From Afipia birgiae 34632 (lineage in GTDB: Bacteria; Pseudomonadota; Alphaproteobacteria; Rhizobiales; Xanthobacteraceae): 64,000 nt of DNA. The notes below the pieces were generated by a model. That model was not told the DNA's origin, did no database searches, and was given only the letters and a program-made list of their open reading frames with translations. The position numbers and the translations under genes are program-made. Shown one piece after another: positions 1 to 8,614 of this stretch. Within the stretch, counting starts at the first letter, position 1; each line of letters begins with the position of its first letter. Location of the stretch: contig NZ_HG326652.1 of assembly GCF_000308295.2 (NCBI RefSeq), positions 417,168 to 481,167 of the forward strand, in the 5' to 3' direction.

Positions 1-104
1 CGGGCTATGCCGGCGTCGACAACCCGCTGTTCTATCGCGACAACACCATGATGCTGCTCGGCGACGCCAAGAAAATGACCGAGAACATCGTCAAGGCGAT
101 GTAG
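1..104 (+). CDS. pntB: NAD(P) transhydrogenase subunit beta, 3' end only
   Basis: Only the last 33 codons are present; the gene enters from the left edge in the frame that begins at base 3 and stops at TAG 102-104. The visible tail contains [18 protein letters not shown] followed by GDAKKM, which is the characteristic C-terminus of PntB: the NADP(H)-binding domain III of the membrane proton-translocating transhydrogenase, which moves hydride between NADH and NADP+ using the proton gradient. A strong terminator follows at once. The identification rests on recognising this short conserved tail; the rest of the gene and its usual partners pntA lie outside the window. Confidence 0.85.
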   Translation, partial: GYAGVDNPLFYRDNTMMLLGDAKKMTENIVKAM

Positions 105-135
105 GCGCAGACCCGCCTTTGAATTTGCGAAAAGC

Positions 136-170
136 AAAGAGGCCGTGCTGTGCACGGCCTCTTTTTATTT
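136..170. terminator. Bidirectional rho-independent terminator
   Basis: A 13-bp perfect stem (AAAGAGGCCGTGC / GCACGGCCTCTTT) with a 3-nt loop is followed by TTTTATTT on the plus strand and has AAAG/T-rich flanks on the other. It separates the pntB 3' end (plus) from the convergent VOC gene (minus), so it can serve both. Confidence 0.85.
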
Positions 171-552
171 ACGCCTTCGGCAACCGATGCACCGCGCATA
201 TTTTATTGCCGTCCGGGTCGCGCAGATAGGCGATGTACATTCTAACGTCACCCATCCCCCGGATGCCCGGAGGGTCTTCGCATGTTGTGCCACCATTCGC
301 GATCCCGGCCGCATGCCAGGCATCGGCTTCTTCAGGCGAAGCAGCAGTAAAGCCAATGGTCCCGCCGTTCGCGCACGTGGCGGGTTTGCCGTCGATCGGC
401 TTTGACACGGAAAAAGTCCCGGTTTTGGTGCGATAAAAGATGCGATGGCGATCGACAAACGCCGGCTGTACGTCGAGTGTCCCCAGCAGATTGTCGTAGA
501 ATGCCTTGGCCTTGTCGAGATCGTTCGTCCCGATCATCACGTGAGAGAACAT
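169..552 (-). CDS. VOC family (glyoxalase/bleomycin-resistance fold) protein
   Basis: The 127-residue product begins MFSHVMIGTNDLDKAKAFYD, the first beta-alpha-beta half of the vicinal-oxygen-chelate fold, and ends with the second half containing YLRDPDGNKICAVHR, the typical 'RDPDGN' strand. Small VOC proteins of this type include metal-dependent lyases, dioxygenases and drug-binding proteins; nothing here fixes the substrate. There is no signal peptide, so it should be cytosolic. It stands alone, convergent with pntB and divergent from the calcium antiporter gene. Family assignment is secure, function is not. Confidence 0.8.
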   Translation of the reverse strand: MFSHVMIGTNDLDKAKAFYDNLLGTLDVQPAFVDRHRIFYRTKTGTFSVSKPIDGKPATCANGGTIGFTAASPEEADAWHAAGIANGGTTCEDPPGIRGMGDVRMYIAYLRDPDGNKICAVHRLPKA

Positions 553-667
553 TTTTTGCGTTTCCTTCCAAAAAACAGTCCTTTTTGGTTACGGTATCCC
601 GCTTCCATGTGCAAATTCTCTCCGGGCTGGCTAGGCCTTTTGCAATCGTGCCGTTAATGTGGAGCGC

Positions 668-1768
668 ATGAGTGCACACACACACTTGCCGCGGTCAGCG
701 TGGGTTTATCCCACGCTGGCCGTTTTGCTTTATGTCGCCACTGAAATCCCTGGGCTCGGCATCGGCTTCACGCGCACGCCGACCGGACTGGTCTTCGCGG
801 CGGTGCTGCTGGTCATTCTGTTCGGCACCGTGTTCGCCGCGGTTCACCATGCGGAGGTGATCGCGGAGCGGATCGGAGAGCCGTTTGGCACCCTGCTGCT
901 GACGCTCGCGGTGACGATCATCGAGGTCGCCCTGATCGCCACCATCATGCTCGGCGAGAACGGCGTGCCGACGCTGGCGCGCGACACCGTGTTCGCGGTG
1001 GTGATGATCGTGTGCAACGGCCTCGTGGGCATCTGCATTCTGGTCGGCGGACTGCGCTATCGCGAGCAGGATTTCCAGGTCACCGGCGCCAACGTCTATC
1101 TCAGCGTGCTGGTCGTGCTGGCCACCATCACGCTGATTCTGCCGAATTATACCGAGACGACGCCGGGGCCGATCTATTCCGCCAGCCAGCTCGGCTTCGT
1201 CAGCGTCATCACCATCGTTCTGTATGGCGTGTTCCTCTACACCCAGACCATCCGCCATCGTGATTACTTCATCGCAGGATCAGGGGAAGAGGAGCAGGAT
1301 CATGTCCCGGGGGGCCGCCTGCTTCTGATCAGCGGGTTGCTGTTGCTGGTCTCGCTGGTCGGCGTGGTGATGCTGGCCAAGAAGTTCTCGCTGGTGGTGG
1401 ACGCCGGCGCGGCCGCCATCGGCGCACCGCCAGCCTTCGCGGGCGTCGTCGTGGCGCTGCTGATCTTGCTGCCGGAAGGCATCGCGGCGCTGGCGGCCGC
1501 GCGCAAGAACGACCTGCAGAAGAGCATCAACCTCGCGCTCGGTTCCTCGCTGGCCACCATCGGCCTGACTGTGCCGGCCGTCGCGATCGCGACCTATGTG
1601 CTGGACAAGCGGCTGGTGCTCGGCCTCGAGACTCGCGACAGCATGTTGCTGATCATGACTTTTCTGGTCAGCCTCGCGACGTTTGGTACCGGCCGCACCA
1701 ATATCCTGTTCGGTCTGGTGCATCTGGTCATGTTCGCAGTGTTCATGTTCCTGGTGCTGGTGCCTTAG
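668..1768 (+). CDS. chaA: Calcium:proton antiporter, ChaA type
   Basis: A 366-residue polytopic membrane protein with about eleven hydrophobic segments. It carries the two duplicated alpha-repeat motifs of the Ca2+/cation antiporter (CaCA) superfamily: an acidic segment near residues 80-95 (TLAVTIIEVALIA) and its counterpart near 265-285 (LLILLPEGIAALAAA). These hold the intramembrane glutamates that bind the cation. ChaA-type proteins extrude Ca2+, and sometimes Na+ or K+, in exchange for protons at the inner membrane. ATG 668 was chosen because GGAG precedes it; an in-frame GTG at 659 would add three residues. The stop codon runs straight into a palindromic intergenic repeat. Confidence 0.85.
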   Translation: MSAHTHLPRSAWVYPTLAVLLYVATEIPGLGIGFTRTPTGLVFAAVLLVILFGTVFAAVHHAEVIAERIGEPFGTLLLTLAVTIIEVALIATIMLGENGVPTLARDTVFAVVMIVCNGLVGICILVGGLRYREQDFQVTGANVYLSVLVVLATITLILPNYTETTPGPIYSASQLGFVSVITIVLYGVFLYTQTIRHRDYFIAGSGEEEQDHVPGGRLLLISGLLLLVSLVGVVMLAKKFSLVVDAGAAAIGAPPAFAGVVVALLILLPEGIAALAAARKNDLQKSINLALGSSLATIGLTVPAVAIATYVLDKRLVLGLETRDSMLLIMTFLVSLATFGTGRTNILFGLVHLVMFAVFMFLVLVP

Positions 1769-1817
1769 GGCATGATCCCGAGAAACGGGCACCGGTTTTC
1801 GGACCAGATCATGTCCG
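1767..1817. repeat. CATGATC...GATCATG palindromic intergenic repeat, copy 1
   Basis: Immediately after the antiporter stop the sequence reads GGCATGATCCCGAGAAACGG, then CACCGGTTTTCGGACCAG and ATCATG. Ends are inverted (CATGATC / GATCATG), with CCG / CGG arms inside. A related copy lies at 57301-57340. From memory this type of element is abundant in Bradyrhizobium-like genomes. It lies between convergent genes. Confidence 0.6.
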
Positions 1818-1835
1818 AACGGAACATCACTGCGT

Positions 1836-3206
1836 TTACTGATAGGCCGCGACGATATCGGTGATCGCGCGTTCGAGCTGCTTGGCCGTGGCACACTGGC
1901 GCACGGCGCTGCAATAGGTCGCGTAGCGCGGCATTTCCGAGTCGCCCCAGCCCCACACCATGCGGCCTTCGGGGTTGAGCCACACCAGCCGCTTGGAGCG
2001 CTCAGAAATACGCCTGAGAATATCCGCGCGGGGATCGAGGTTGTTGGTCCGCGCATCGCCGAGCACGATCACGGTGGTTTGCGGCGTCACCGCACTGAGC
2101 GCGAGCTTTTCGAAATCGGCCAGCGACTTGCCGTAGTCCGAAGAGCCGAAGCCGACCTGCGTCATGATCTCCTTCATGGCCTTGTCGGCATCCAGTTCTT
2201 CGAGAATGTCGCTGACCTCGATCAGGTGGCTGGAGAAAGCGAACGAGCGGACGTCGGATACAACTTCATGAAGGCTGTAAATCAGCAGCAGGAAGAAGTC
2301 CGAGACCCGCGCGACTGAGCCGCTGACATCGCAGATCGCGATGATTTTTGGCTTGTCCCGATGGCGGCGCTTCCACGTGGTCAGGAACGGCACGCCGCCC
2401 CATGCGGCGTTGCGCCGGATCGTGCGGCGCACGTCGAGATGGCCGCGCCGCTGGCGTTTGCGCGGCTTGCTGTACCGCTCGCGCAGACGGCGCGCGAGCT
2501 GGCGGATCAGCACGCGCATCTGCTGGATCTGCCGCTGGTCGAGCTGCGACATCGGCGCGTTGCGCAGGATGTCGTTGCGCAGATTTTCGGTTTCCTCGCG
2601 GCCATACAGCAGCAGCGCCTGCGAAACGGTATCGCGCACGTTCTCGCGCAGCGCTTCGGTCGCGGCGGCAAGCCGCTCGGCCTCCGCCGGATTGCTCACG
2701 GTCAGGGCCTCGAGATCGTCCCGCAGCTGCGCGATGCCGAGCTCGTTGAGGATTTTGCTCGAATAGATGCCGCGCTGGGTGAAGAACCTGATCTCGGACA
2801 GTTCTGCGGCGCTAGACGCATTGGCGATCGCAGCGGCAATGCCATTGCGGTCTTGCGACATCAGCATCTGGGCCAGCGGACCGAGACCCGACGGAGGAGA
2901 CGATGCGGCAGCGCCCGTCTGCTCGCTTGATGTTTCGCCTGCTTCATTGGATTCGCCTGCGTCGCTGTCTTGAGTCGGCGGGCCGGTGATCTCAGGTTGC
3001 TGGAAGAACAGGTCGAAGCATTCGCCGAGCGCCCGCTTGTCGTCGGTGCTCTTGGCGAGCGTCAGCAGGAACGTGTCGCGCAGGATTTCGCGGTCGGTGA
3101 AGCCGATCTCGGAGACCGCCCGCATTGCATCGATGCTTTCGGAGGGCGAAATCCGCACCCCGGCCCCGCGGGCCGCCCGAAAGAAGCGATGCAGGTTCTC
3201 TCTCAT
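1836..3206 (-). CDS. VWA domain-containing CoxE-like protein
   Basis: The 456-residue product has an N-terminal helical region, an acidic low-complexity linker near residues 75-105, an Arg/Lys-rich stretch near 240-265, and a C-terminal von Willebrand A domain. The metal-ion-dependent adhesion site DVSGS lies near residue 293. This layout matches the CoxE / VWA-CoxE family, which partners a MoxR AAA+ ATPase in remodelling or metal-insertion steps; CoxD/CoxE act in maturation of the Mo-Cu CO dehydrogenase. No CO dehydrogenase genes are visible here, so the client is unknown. It follows the MoxR gene by 5 nt in the same direction. Confidence 0.85.
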   Translation of the reverse strand: MRENLHRFFRAARGAGVRISPSESIDAMRAVSEIGFTDREILRDTFLLTLAKSTDDKRALGECFDLFFQQPEITGPPTQDSDAGESNEAGETSSEQTGAAASSPPSGLGPLAQMLMSQDRNGIAAAIANASSAAELSEIRFFTQRGIYSSKILNELGIAQLRDDLEALTVSNPAEAERLAAATEALRENVRDTVSQALLLYGREETENLRNDILRNAPMSQLDQRQIQQMRVLIRQLARRLRERYSKPRKRQRRGHLDVRRTIRRNAAWGGVPFLTTWKRRHRDKPKIIAICDVSGSVARVSDFFLLLIYSLHEVVSDVRSFAFSSHLIEVSDILEELDADKAMKEIMTQVGFGSSDYGKSLADFEKLALSAVTPQTTVIVLGDARTNNLDPRADILRRISERSKRLVWLNPEGRMVWGWGDSEMPRYATYCSAVRQCATAKQLERAITDIVAAYQ

Positions 3207-3211
3207 CCGGC

Positions 3212-4159
3212 CTAACCGAAGACGTTCTCGCGGCGTGTCTTGCCAATGAAGCTGGTAACTTGCGGCATCGTGGTCTCGATGTCGGCCTCGTACTTCAGCA
3301 GGACATTGAGCGTGTCCTTGACCATCTGGTGGTCGAGTTCGCTCGCCTGCAGCAGAACCAGCACCCGCGCCCAGTCGATGGCCTCGGAGACCGACGGCAG
3401 TTTCTTCAGGTCGAGGGTGCGGACATCGTTGATGAAGCTGACGATCTGCCGCCGCAGCGATTGCGAAATGCCGGGCACGCGGCTCTCCACAATGCGTTCC
3501 TCGAGCTTCTGCTCGGGGAAGCCGATGTGCAGGTGGAGGCAGCGCCGCTTCAGCGCGTCGCCGAGATCGCGTTCGCTGTTGGAGGTCAGGATCACCGTCG
3601 GCGGCGCAATCGCCGAGATGGTGCCGAGTTCAGGCAGCGTCACCTGAAAGTCGGACAGGATTTCGAGCAGCAGCGACTCGAATTCCGCATCCGACTTGTC
3701 GATTTCGTCGATCAGCAGGACGCAGCCCTTGGGCTGCTCAAGGGCCTGCAGCAGCGGGCGCGGTTCGACGAATTCCTTGGAGAAGAACACGTCGCCGAAA
3801 TCATGCAGCTTGTTCAGCGCAGCCGGAAGCGTCTCCGCGTCGCCCAGCACTTCGCCGAGCTTGTCCTTCAGGATCTGCGTATAGAGCAACTGCTTGGCGT
3901 ATTTCCATTCGTAAAGCGCCTTGGCTTCGTCGAGGCCTTCATAGCATTGCAGGCGGATCAGCTTGAGGCCGCGCCAGGCCGCGATCGCCTTCGCGAGTTC
4001 GGTCTTGCCGACGCCGGCCGGCCCTTCCACGAGGATCGGCTTTTCGATCCGCTGCGACAGATAAACCGCGGTCGCGATCTGACGGTTGGCGATGTAGCCG
4101 GCCGAGGCCAGACCTCGTTCCACGGCGTCGATGGAGGCTGCCGGCTGATATTCGGTCAA
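3212..4159 (-). CDS. MoxR-family AAA+ ATPase
   Basis: A 315-residue AAA+ protein with Walker A GPAGVGKTE at residues 46-54, Walker B LLIDEID near 148-154, a sensor-1 asparagine in VILTSNSERD, and an RR pair near the arginine-finger position. MoxR ATPases act as chaperone-like remodellers with a VWA-domain partner, here encoded directly downstream. The start MTEYQPAASIDAVERG fits the family. The pair resembles CoxD-CoxE, but similar pairs are widespread without any cox genes, so the symbol is not transferred. Confidence 0.88.
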   Translation of the reverse strand: MTEYQPAASIDAVERGLASAGYIANRQIATAVYLSQRIEKPILVEGPAGVGKTELAKAIAAWRGLKLIRLQCYEGLDEAKALYEWKYAKQLLYTQILKDKLGEVLGDAETLPAALNKLHDFGDVFFSKEFVEPRPLLQALEQPKGCVLLIDEIDKSDAEFESLLLEILSDFQVTLPELGTISAIAPPTVILTSNSERDLGDALKRRCLHLHIGFPEQKLEERIVESRVPGISQSLRRQIVSFINDVRTLDLKKLPSVSEAIDWARVLVLLQASELDHQMVKDTLNVLLKYEADIETTMPQVTSFIGKTRRENVFG

Positions 4160-4446
4160 GATCGTGACTCCAAAGGCTTGCTGCGGTCATGGAGCGCAAG
4201 TGGTCTGTGGCCTGGCGCGGGCCGCTCCTGCGGAGGACCCAGTATTTGCTACGCCGCCGGAAGACTTTCGTCCATATCGCCCCGGCTATGCATCCGCGCA
4301 GACCGGAACCGCTGTGTGAAATGAGGCAACGAACCGAAATTTTCTCGCGCCGCTGTGACCTTAAAGCGGCTTGCCTGTTTGGAGTTCTGATTGTACTTCT
4401 GGCCATGGTTGTGGCTGGTCGCCACGATGGGAGTCCCGATTTCCGG

Positions 4447-4911
4447 ATGCTGACGCAACTGACCAGGGTCTTGAAGGTAAAGGCTGCGCGCATTCTCGTT
4501 GCGCTCTATGCTTTTTGCCTCGTCGTGCCGGTCGGATTCGCGTTTGCAGACAGTGCCTTGGCGCGGTATCTGCCAACTCCAACGCAGGTTCAGCATGCGG
4601 GACATGTGCACGGTGAAGCCGCTCATGTTCATCAGGGCATGACGCATGCGAATCATGATCATCAGGTGTCAGCGAATGCCGAATCGGCGGATGCGATCAA
4701 CGACCATGCCGGAATGACTCATTCCGGCGGCAAGTCGACTGCGCCCGGATGTTGCGGCGTGATGTGCATCAGTGCGCTTCCGGCTAGCATGTTTGATTTG
4801 ACGCCCCGAGCGATGACTGACGCATCGGTTGTTGCACCTTCTGACGCCGGAATTGCCGGCGAAGCCCCTGACCTGCTTTATCGTCCGCCAATCGTCCTCC
4901 TGTCGATGTAA
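4447..4911 (+). CDS. His-rich exported protein at head of copper cluster
   Basis: Taken from ATG 4447, the product has 154 residues with a hydrophobic export segment (ILVALYAFCLVVPVGFAFA), then a periplasmic part rich in histidine and methionine (HAGHVHGEAAHVHQ, HANHDH, HAGMTH) and a CC pair followed by a nearby Cys (GCCGVMC). Such composition suggests binding of copper or another soft metal. It lies directly upstream of lipoprotein, TolC and multicopper oxidase genes on the same strand. The open frame extends upstream to 4189 and the start is uncertain; 4447 was chosen because it places a signal segment near the N-terminus. No enzyme family was recognised. Confidence 0.6.
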   Translation: MLTQLTRVLKVKAARILVALYAFCLVVPVGFAFADSALARYLPTPTQVQHAGHVHGEAAHVHQGMTHANHDHQVSANAESADAINDHAGMTHSGGKSTAPGCCGVMCISALPASMFDLTPRAMTDASVVAPSDAGIAGEAPDLLYRPPIVLLSM

Positions 4912-4972
4912 TTGCCGGCGCTGCGGCTGTATAGTCGCACGCCTTCGAAGCCGTCTGACATTTGAGGATATA

Positions 4973-5263
4973 ATGCCCGTGCAAAATCTGGCGAGGCTCG
5001 CTGCCGTTGATCCGGTGGCGACGACACTCGTACCGCTGCCGTTCAAGACACTATCTCTATCGTTCGCCCTGCTGTTTCTCGCAGGCTGCAACACCGTGCC
5101 GTCAGTTTCGGCTGGACCTGATCCGTCTGACCCGGGCGCGCGGACATCGCGTGTTGACTATCGCTCCTCGATCGGGAGCTACACGAGCCAGAGGCCGGTG
5201 GCCCCTGCTGCCTGGAAGAAACAGAACGAGCAGGTCACGCCAGCTCCGAAACCCGGCGAGTAG
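4973..5263 (+). CDS. Small lipoprotein in copper cluster
   Basis: A 96-residue protein with a hydrophobic signal sequence ending in the lipobox LAGC (Cys near residue 40), predicting lipid modification and outer-membrane or periplasmic anchoring. The mature part is short, Pro/Ser-rich and probably disordered. GAGGA at 4964-4968 precedes the ATG. It ends 7 nt before the TolC-like gene. Its first five residues (MPVQN) are the same as those of that neighbour, although the codons differ. Function is unknown; by context it may assist the outer-membrane channel. Confidence 0.65.
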   Translation: MPVQNLARLAAVDPVATTLVPLPFKTLSLSFALLFLAGCNTVPSVSAGPDPSDPGARTSRVDYRSSIGSYTSQRPVAPAAWKKQNEQVTPAPKPGE

Positions 5264-5270
5264 GTGCACC

Positions 5271-6716
5271 ATGCCAGTTCAGAATTTCATGACTCTCACT
5301 GCACGCCGCGCCAGCCGCTGGATGATGGCAAGCACAGCCCTTCTGCTGTCGGGCTGCGTATCATTCTCGCCGGATGGCGGCATGAGCCTCGTCAGCGCCA
5401 CGGTCTCGAAAGACCTCGGCAAGGATGCTGTTGCATTGCGCACGCCGGACGAAACGGCGGCTGCCCGCAACACAGCGAAGCGGCTGCTCTCGAAGCCGCT
5501 TTCGGCGGATGCGGCTGTTCAGATCGCGCTTCTCAACAATCGCGGGCTGCAGGCGGCTTACAACGAACTCGCCATTGAGGAAGCGCGGGCGGTGGAGGCA
5601 AGTCTGCCGCCGAATCCCGCAATTTCATTGTCGCGGATTGCGGGATCGGTCGAAGTTGAAGTCGAACGCAGGATCGTCGCCAACATACTGGCGCTCGCGA
5701 CGCTGCCGGTTCGCTCGGAAATCGCAGCGGCTCGCTTCCGGCAGGCACAGATCGTGGCCTTGAGCGAAACGCTGCGGGTCGCGGCGGACACGCGACGTGC
5801 CTATTATCGCGCCGTCGCCTCACGAGAACTTGCAGACTTTCTCGCGCAGGCCCAGTCCGGCGCGGAAACCGCTGCGAAATTCGCCATCCGTCTCGGCGAG
5901 ACCGGCGGGATGAACAAGCTTGATCAGGCGCGCGAGCAGGTGTTTTATGCCGATCTCACCGCACAACTTGCCGCCACACGTCAGCGTGCCGCCAGCGAGC
6001 GCGAATCGCTGATCCGAGCCATGGGACTGTGGGGCGACGATCTGGCGTTCAAGATGGCCAGTGCGCTCCCGCCGCTGCCGTCACGGCCGCAATCGCTGCC
6101 GGGCATCGAGACAGAGGCGGTTCGCCGTCACGTCGATTTGCAGATCGGGCGGATTGAATTGGATGCGCTGGCGAAATCCTATGGCCTGACGCAAGCGACA
6201 CGTTTCATCAACGTGCTGGATGCCGGGTTTGCCGCAAGGACCAACAGGAACAAGACAACCGGAGAAAGAATCCGCGATCGCGGCTTTGACGTTGAACTTC
6301 AGGTTCCGATTTTCGATTTCGGCGAGGTTCGCGTCCGGGAGGCGGAGGCCACGTACATGCATGCGGTCAACCGCCTGATGGAGCGGGCGGTCAACGTCCG
6401 TTCCGATGCGCGGGATGCGTATCGCAGTTACAGGTCGGCCTACGACATTACGGCGCACTACCAGAAGGAAGTCCTGCCGCTGCGCAAGATCATCTCTGAC
6501 GAAACCCTGCTTCGTTACAACGGCATGCTGATCGATGTGTTCTCGCTGCTGGCGGAGGCGCGTCAGCGCATCGCCGCGACGACGGCGGCGATCGAAGCGA
6601 AGCGGGATTTCTGGCTGGCCACAACGAATCTCAACACCGCCGTGATGGGGGGAGGCGTTGCTGGACGAAGTGAAACTGCGATGTCCGCTGCATCCGCCGA
6701 AGCACCTCAGCATTGA
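5271..6716 (+). CDS. TolC-family outer-membrane efflux lipoprotein (CusC-like)
   Basis: From ATG 5271 the product has 481 residues with a lipobox LLSGC near residue 27 and the long-helix architecture of outer-membrane efflux proteins. Two repeats carry NNRGLQAAYNELAI early and DARDAYRSYRSAYD late, as in TolC/CusC. These proteins form trimeric channels that dock onto an inner-membrane pump through a periplasmic adaptor. Here no RND pump (CusA) or adaptor (CusB) gene is next to it, so the pump partner must be elsewhere or absent. The frame is open back to 5007; 5271 was chosen for the signal peptide and spacing from the upstream stop. Confidence 0.85.
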   Translation: MPVQNFMTLTARRASRWMMASTALLLSGCVSFSPDGGMSLVSATVSKDLGKDAVALRTPDETAAARNTAKRLLSKPLSADAAVQIALLNNRGLQAAYNELAIEEARAVEASLPPNPAISLSRIAGSVEVEVERRIVANILALATLPVRSEIAAARFRQAQIVALSETLRVAADTRRAYYRAVASRELADFLAQAQSGAETAAKFAIRLGETGGMNKLDQAREQVFYADLTAQLAATRQRAASERESLIRAMGLWGDDLAFKMASALPPLPSRPQSLPGIETEAVRRHVDLQIGRIELDALAKSYGLTQATRFINVLDAGFAARTNRNKTTGERIRDRGFDVELQVPIFDFGEVRVREAEATYMHAVNRLMERAVNVRSDARDAYRSYRSAYDITAHYQKEVLPLRKIISDETLLRYNGMLIDVFSLLAEARQRIAATTAAIEAKRDFWLATTNLNTAVMGGGVAGRSETAMSAASAEAPQH

Positions 6717-6730
6717 ATGGAGAGCGAACA

Positions 6731-8119
6731 ATGATCTCACGTAGAGAAATTCTTGGATCGGCTGCGGTACTGGTCGGCGCCAGCGCCGTCAGCGGCCGTG
6801 CTCAGGCCGCGAGCATTCCTGAAGCCCCAACCTCGACCGCCACAACGATGCAACCGCCGCTGGTTCCCACGAGCGGTCCGGACTATCAGCCCGTCGTCAC
6901 GCTGAACGGCTGGACGTTGCCCTGGCGGATGAACGGCGACTGGAAGGAATTCCATCTCGTCGCCGAACCCGTGGTCCGCGAACTCGCGCCGGGCATGGTC
7001 GCACATCTGTGGGGCTACAACGGCCAGTCGCCCGGGCCTACGATCGAAGCTGTCGAGGGCGACAAGGTTCGCATCTTCGTCACCAACAAGCTGCCGGAGC
7101 ATACCACCATCCATTGGCATGGAATTCTGCTCCCGAGCGGTATGGACGGCGTCGGCGGCCTGACCCAGCCGCACATCAAGCCGGGCAAGACGTTCGTCTA
7201 TGAGTTCGTGCTGACGAAGAGTGGCACCTTCATGTACCACCCGCATGCGGACGAGATGGTCCAGATGGCGATGGGCATGATGGGTTTCTTGGTGGTGCAT
7301 CCGAGGGATCCCGCCTTCCGCCGCGTGGACCGGGATTTTGTGTTTCTGATGTCGGCCTACGACATCGACCCCGGGACCTATTTGCCGAAGGTCGCGGAGA
7401 TGACCGCCTTCAATATGTGGACCTGGAACAGCCGGGTCTTTCCGGGCATCGATCACATCGTCGCCGGCAAGGGCGACAAGGTCCGCATCCGGTTCGGCAA
7501 TCTGACAATGACAAACCATCCGATCCACATGCATGGCTACGACTTCAAGGTCTCCTGTACGGATGGAGGCTGGGTGCCGGAGGCTGCGGCCTGGCCGGAG
7601 GTCACGGTGGATTGCGCCGTCGGTCAGATGCGCGCCTTCGATTTCGTCGCCGACAACCCCGGCGACTGGGCGATTCACTGCCACAAGTCGCATCACACTA
7701 TGAACGCAATGGGCCACGACATCCGTAATTTCGTCGGAATGAAAAAGAGCGATCTCGTCAAGTCAGTGCGAAAACTGGTGCCGGAGTACATGCCGATGGG
7801 AAACGCCGGCATGGCGGACATGGGCGAGATGGAAATGCCGCTGCCCGAGAACACCCTGCCGATGATGACCGGCTTCGCTCAATTCGGCGCGGTCGAGATG
7901 GGTGGCATGTTCTCGGTCGTCAAGGTGCGCGAGGGGCTCGCGTCCGGCGACTACAAGGATCCGGGCTGGTTCAAGCATCCGGAAGGAAAGGTTTCCTACG
8001 AGTGGAAGGGTGAATCGAAAGCGGTCGAACGCGGGCCTCCCGCCGCGTCGGACAAGACAAAAGCGATCGAGCTCAACGTCGTGAAGCCCGGCAAACAGTC
8101 CCCCCATCGCAATCATTGA
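6731..8119 (+). CDS. Tat-exported multicopper oxidase (copper oxidase)
   Basis: A 462-residue multicopper oxidase. The N-terminus MISRREILGSAAVLVGAS has a twin-arginine motif, so export is probably through Tat as a folded protein. All copper-site motifs are visible: HWHG at 128-131, HPHAD at 170-174, HPIHMHG at 263-269 and HCHKSHHTMNAM at 316-327, together supplying the type 1 and trinuclear centres. A Met-rich stretch follows (MPMGNAGMADMGEMEMP), as in CopA/CueO-type oxidases, which protect the periplasm by oxidising Cu(I). GGAG lies 8 nt before the ATG. It follows the TolC-like gene by 14 nt, suggesting one operon. Confidence 0.9.
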   Translation: MISRREILGSAAVLVGASAVSGRAQAASIPEAPTSTATTMQPPLVPTSGPDYQPVVTLNGWTLPWRMNGDWKEFHLVAEPVVRELAPGMVAHLWGYNGQSPGPTIEAVEGDKVRIFVTNKLPEHTTIHWHGILLPSGMDGVGGLTQPHIKPGKTFVYEFVLTKSGTFMYHPHADEMVQMAMGMMGFLVVHPRDPAFRRVDRDFVFLMSAYDIDPGTYLPKVAEMTAFNMWTWNSRVFPGIDHIVAGKGDKVRIRFGNLTMTNHPIHMHGYDFKVSCTDGGWVPEAAAWPEVTVDCAVGQMRAFDFVADNPGDWAIHCHKSHHTMNAMGHDIRNFVGMKKSDLVKSVRKLVPEYMPMGNAGMADMGEMEMPLPENTLPMMTGFAQFGAVEMGGMFSVVKVREGLASGDYKDPGWFKHPEGKVSYEWKGESKAVERGPPAASDKTKAIELNVVKPGKQSPHRNH

Positions 8120-8132
8120 GAAGGAATTCGAT

Positions 8133-8603
8133 ATGCAATCACGATTCATTATCACCGCGCTTGCCGCCCTCTCTCTGTCCACCGCGGCGCTGGCCGATCC
8201 TGGTCATTCTCACGGGGATGCCCGCGCCTATGGCGAGCCCGGCGATCCCAAGAAGCCCGGACGCACTATCCAGATCACCATGCGCGAAGCGGACGGAAAA
8301 ATGCTGTTCGTCCCGGACCGGCTCGACATCCGCAAGGGCGAACAGATCAAGTTTGCTGTCCGTAACAGCGGCGAACTCGATCACGAAATCGTCGTCGGCA
8401 CGGTCGAGGAAAATCTCAAGCACATGGCCGAGATGATGAAGAACCCGGAGATGGAACACGACGATCCCAACGCCAAGCGCCTGGCGCCGGGCAAGACCGG
8501 CGAACTGTTCTGGAAATTTACCAAGGCCGGTGAGTTCGACTTCTCTTGCCTCATCCCCGGTCACCGCGAAGCCGGCATGACCGGCAAAATTATTGTCAAG
8601 TAA
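8133..8603 (+). CDS. Periplasmic cupredoxin-like copper protein
   Basis: A 156-residue protein with a cleavable signal peptide (cleavage near ALA-DPGHSHG), a His-rich mature N-terminus and a plastocyanin/azurin-type beta-barrel. The type 1 copper ligands fit His84 (ELDHE), Cys139, His144 and Met149 (SCLIPGHREAGM). Proteins of this kind (CopI-like, cupredoxin family) store or shuttle copper in the periplasm of copper-resistant Proteobacteria. It starts 13 nt after the multicopper oxidase stop with AGAAGGAA as ribosome-binding site, so it belongs to the same transcript. Confidence 0.88.
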   Translation: MQSRFIITALAALSLSTAALADPGHSHGDARAYGEPGDPKKPGRTIQITMREADGKMLFVPDRLDIRKGEQIKFAVRNSGELDHEIVVGTVEENLKHMAEMMKNPEMEHDDPNAKRLAPGKTGELFWKFTKAGEFDFSCLIPGHREAGMTGKIIVK

Positions 8604-8614
8604 CCAAAGGAGAT

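Noticed and set aside
568-590. CCAAAAA/TTTTTGG inverted repeat upstream of the calcium antiporter gene
   Set aside because: The arms are simple A/T runs of 7 bp and could arise by chance; no second copy was noticed.
1836-4159. Assigning coxD/coxE symbols to the MoxR-VWA pair
   Set aside because: No CO dehydrogenase structural genes are in the window, and such pairs are common in other contexts.
3125-4324. 399-codon plus-strand ORF opposite the MoxR ATPase gene
   Set aside because: It is antisense to a gene with intact Walker motifs; composition reflects third-position GC bias and no protein family features are seen.
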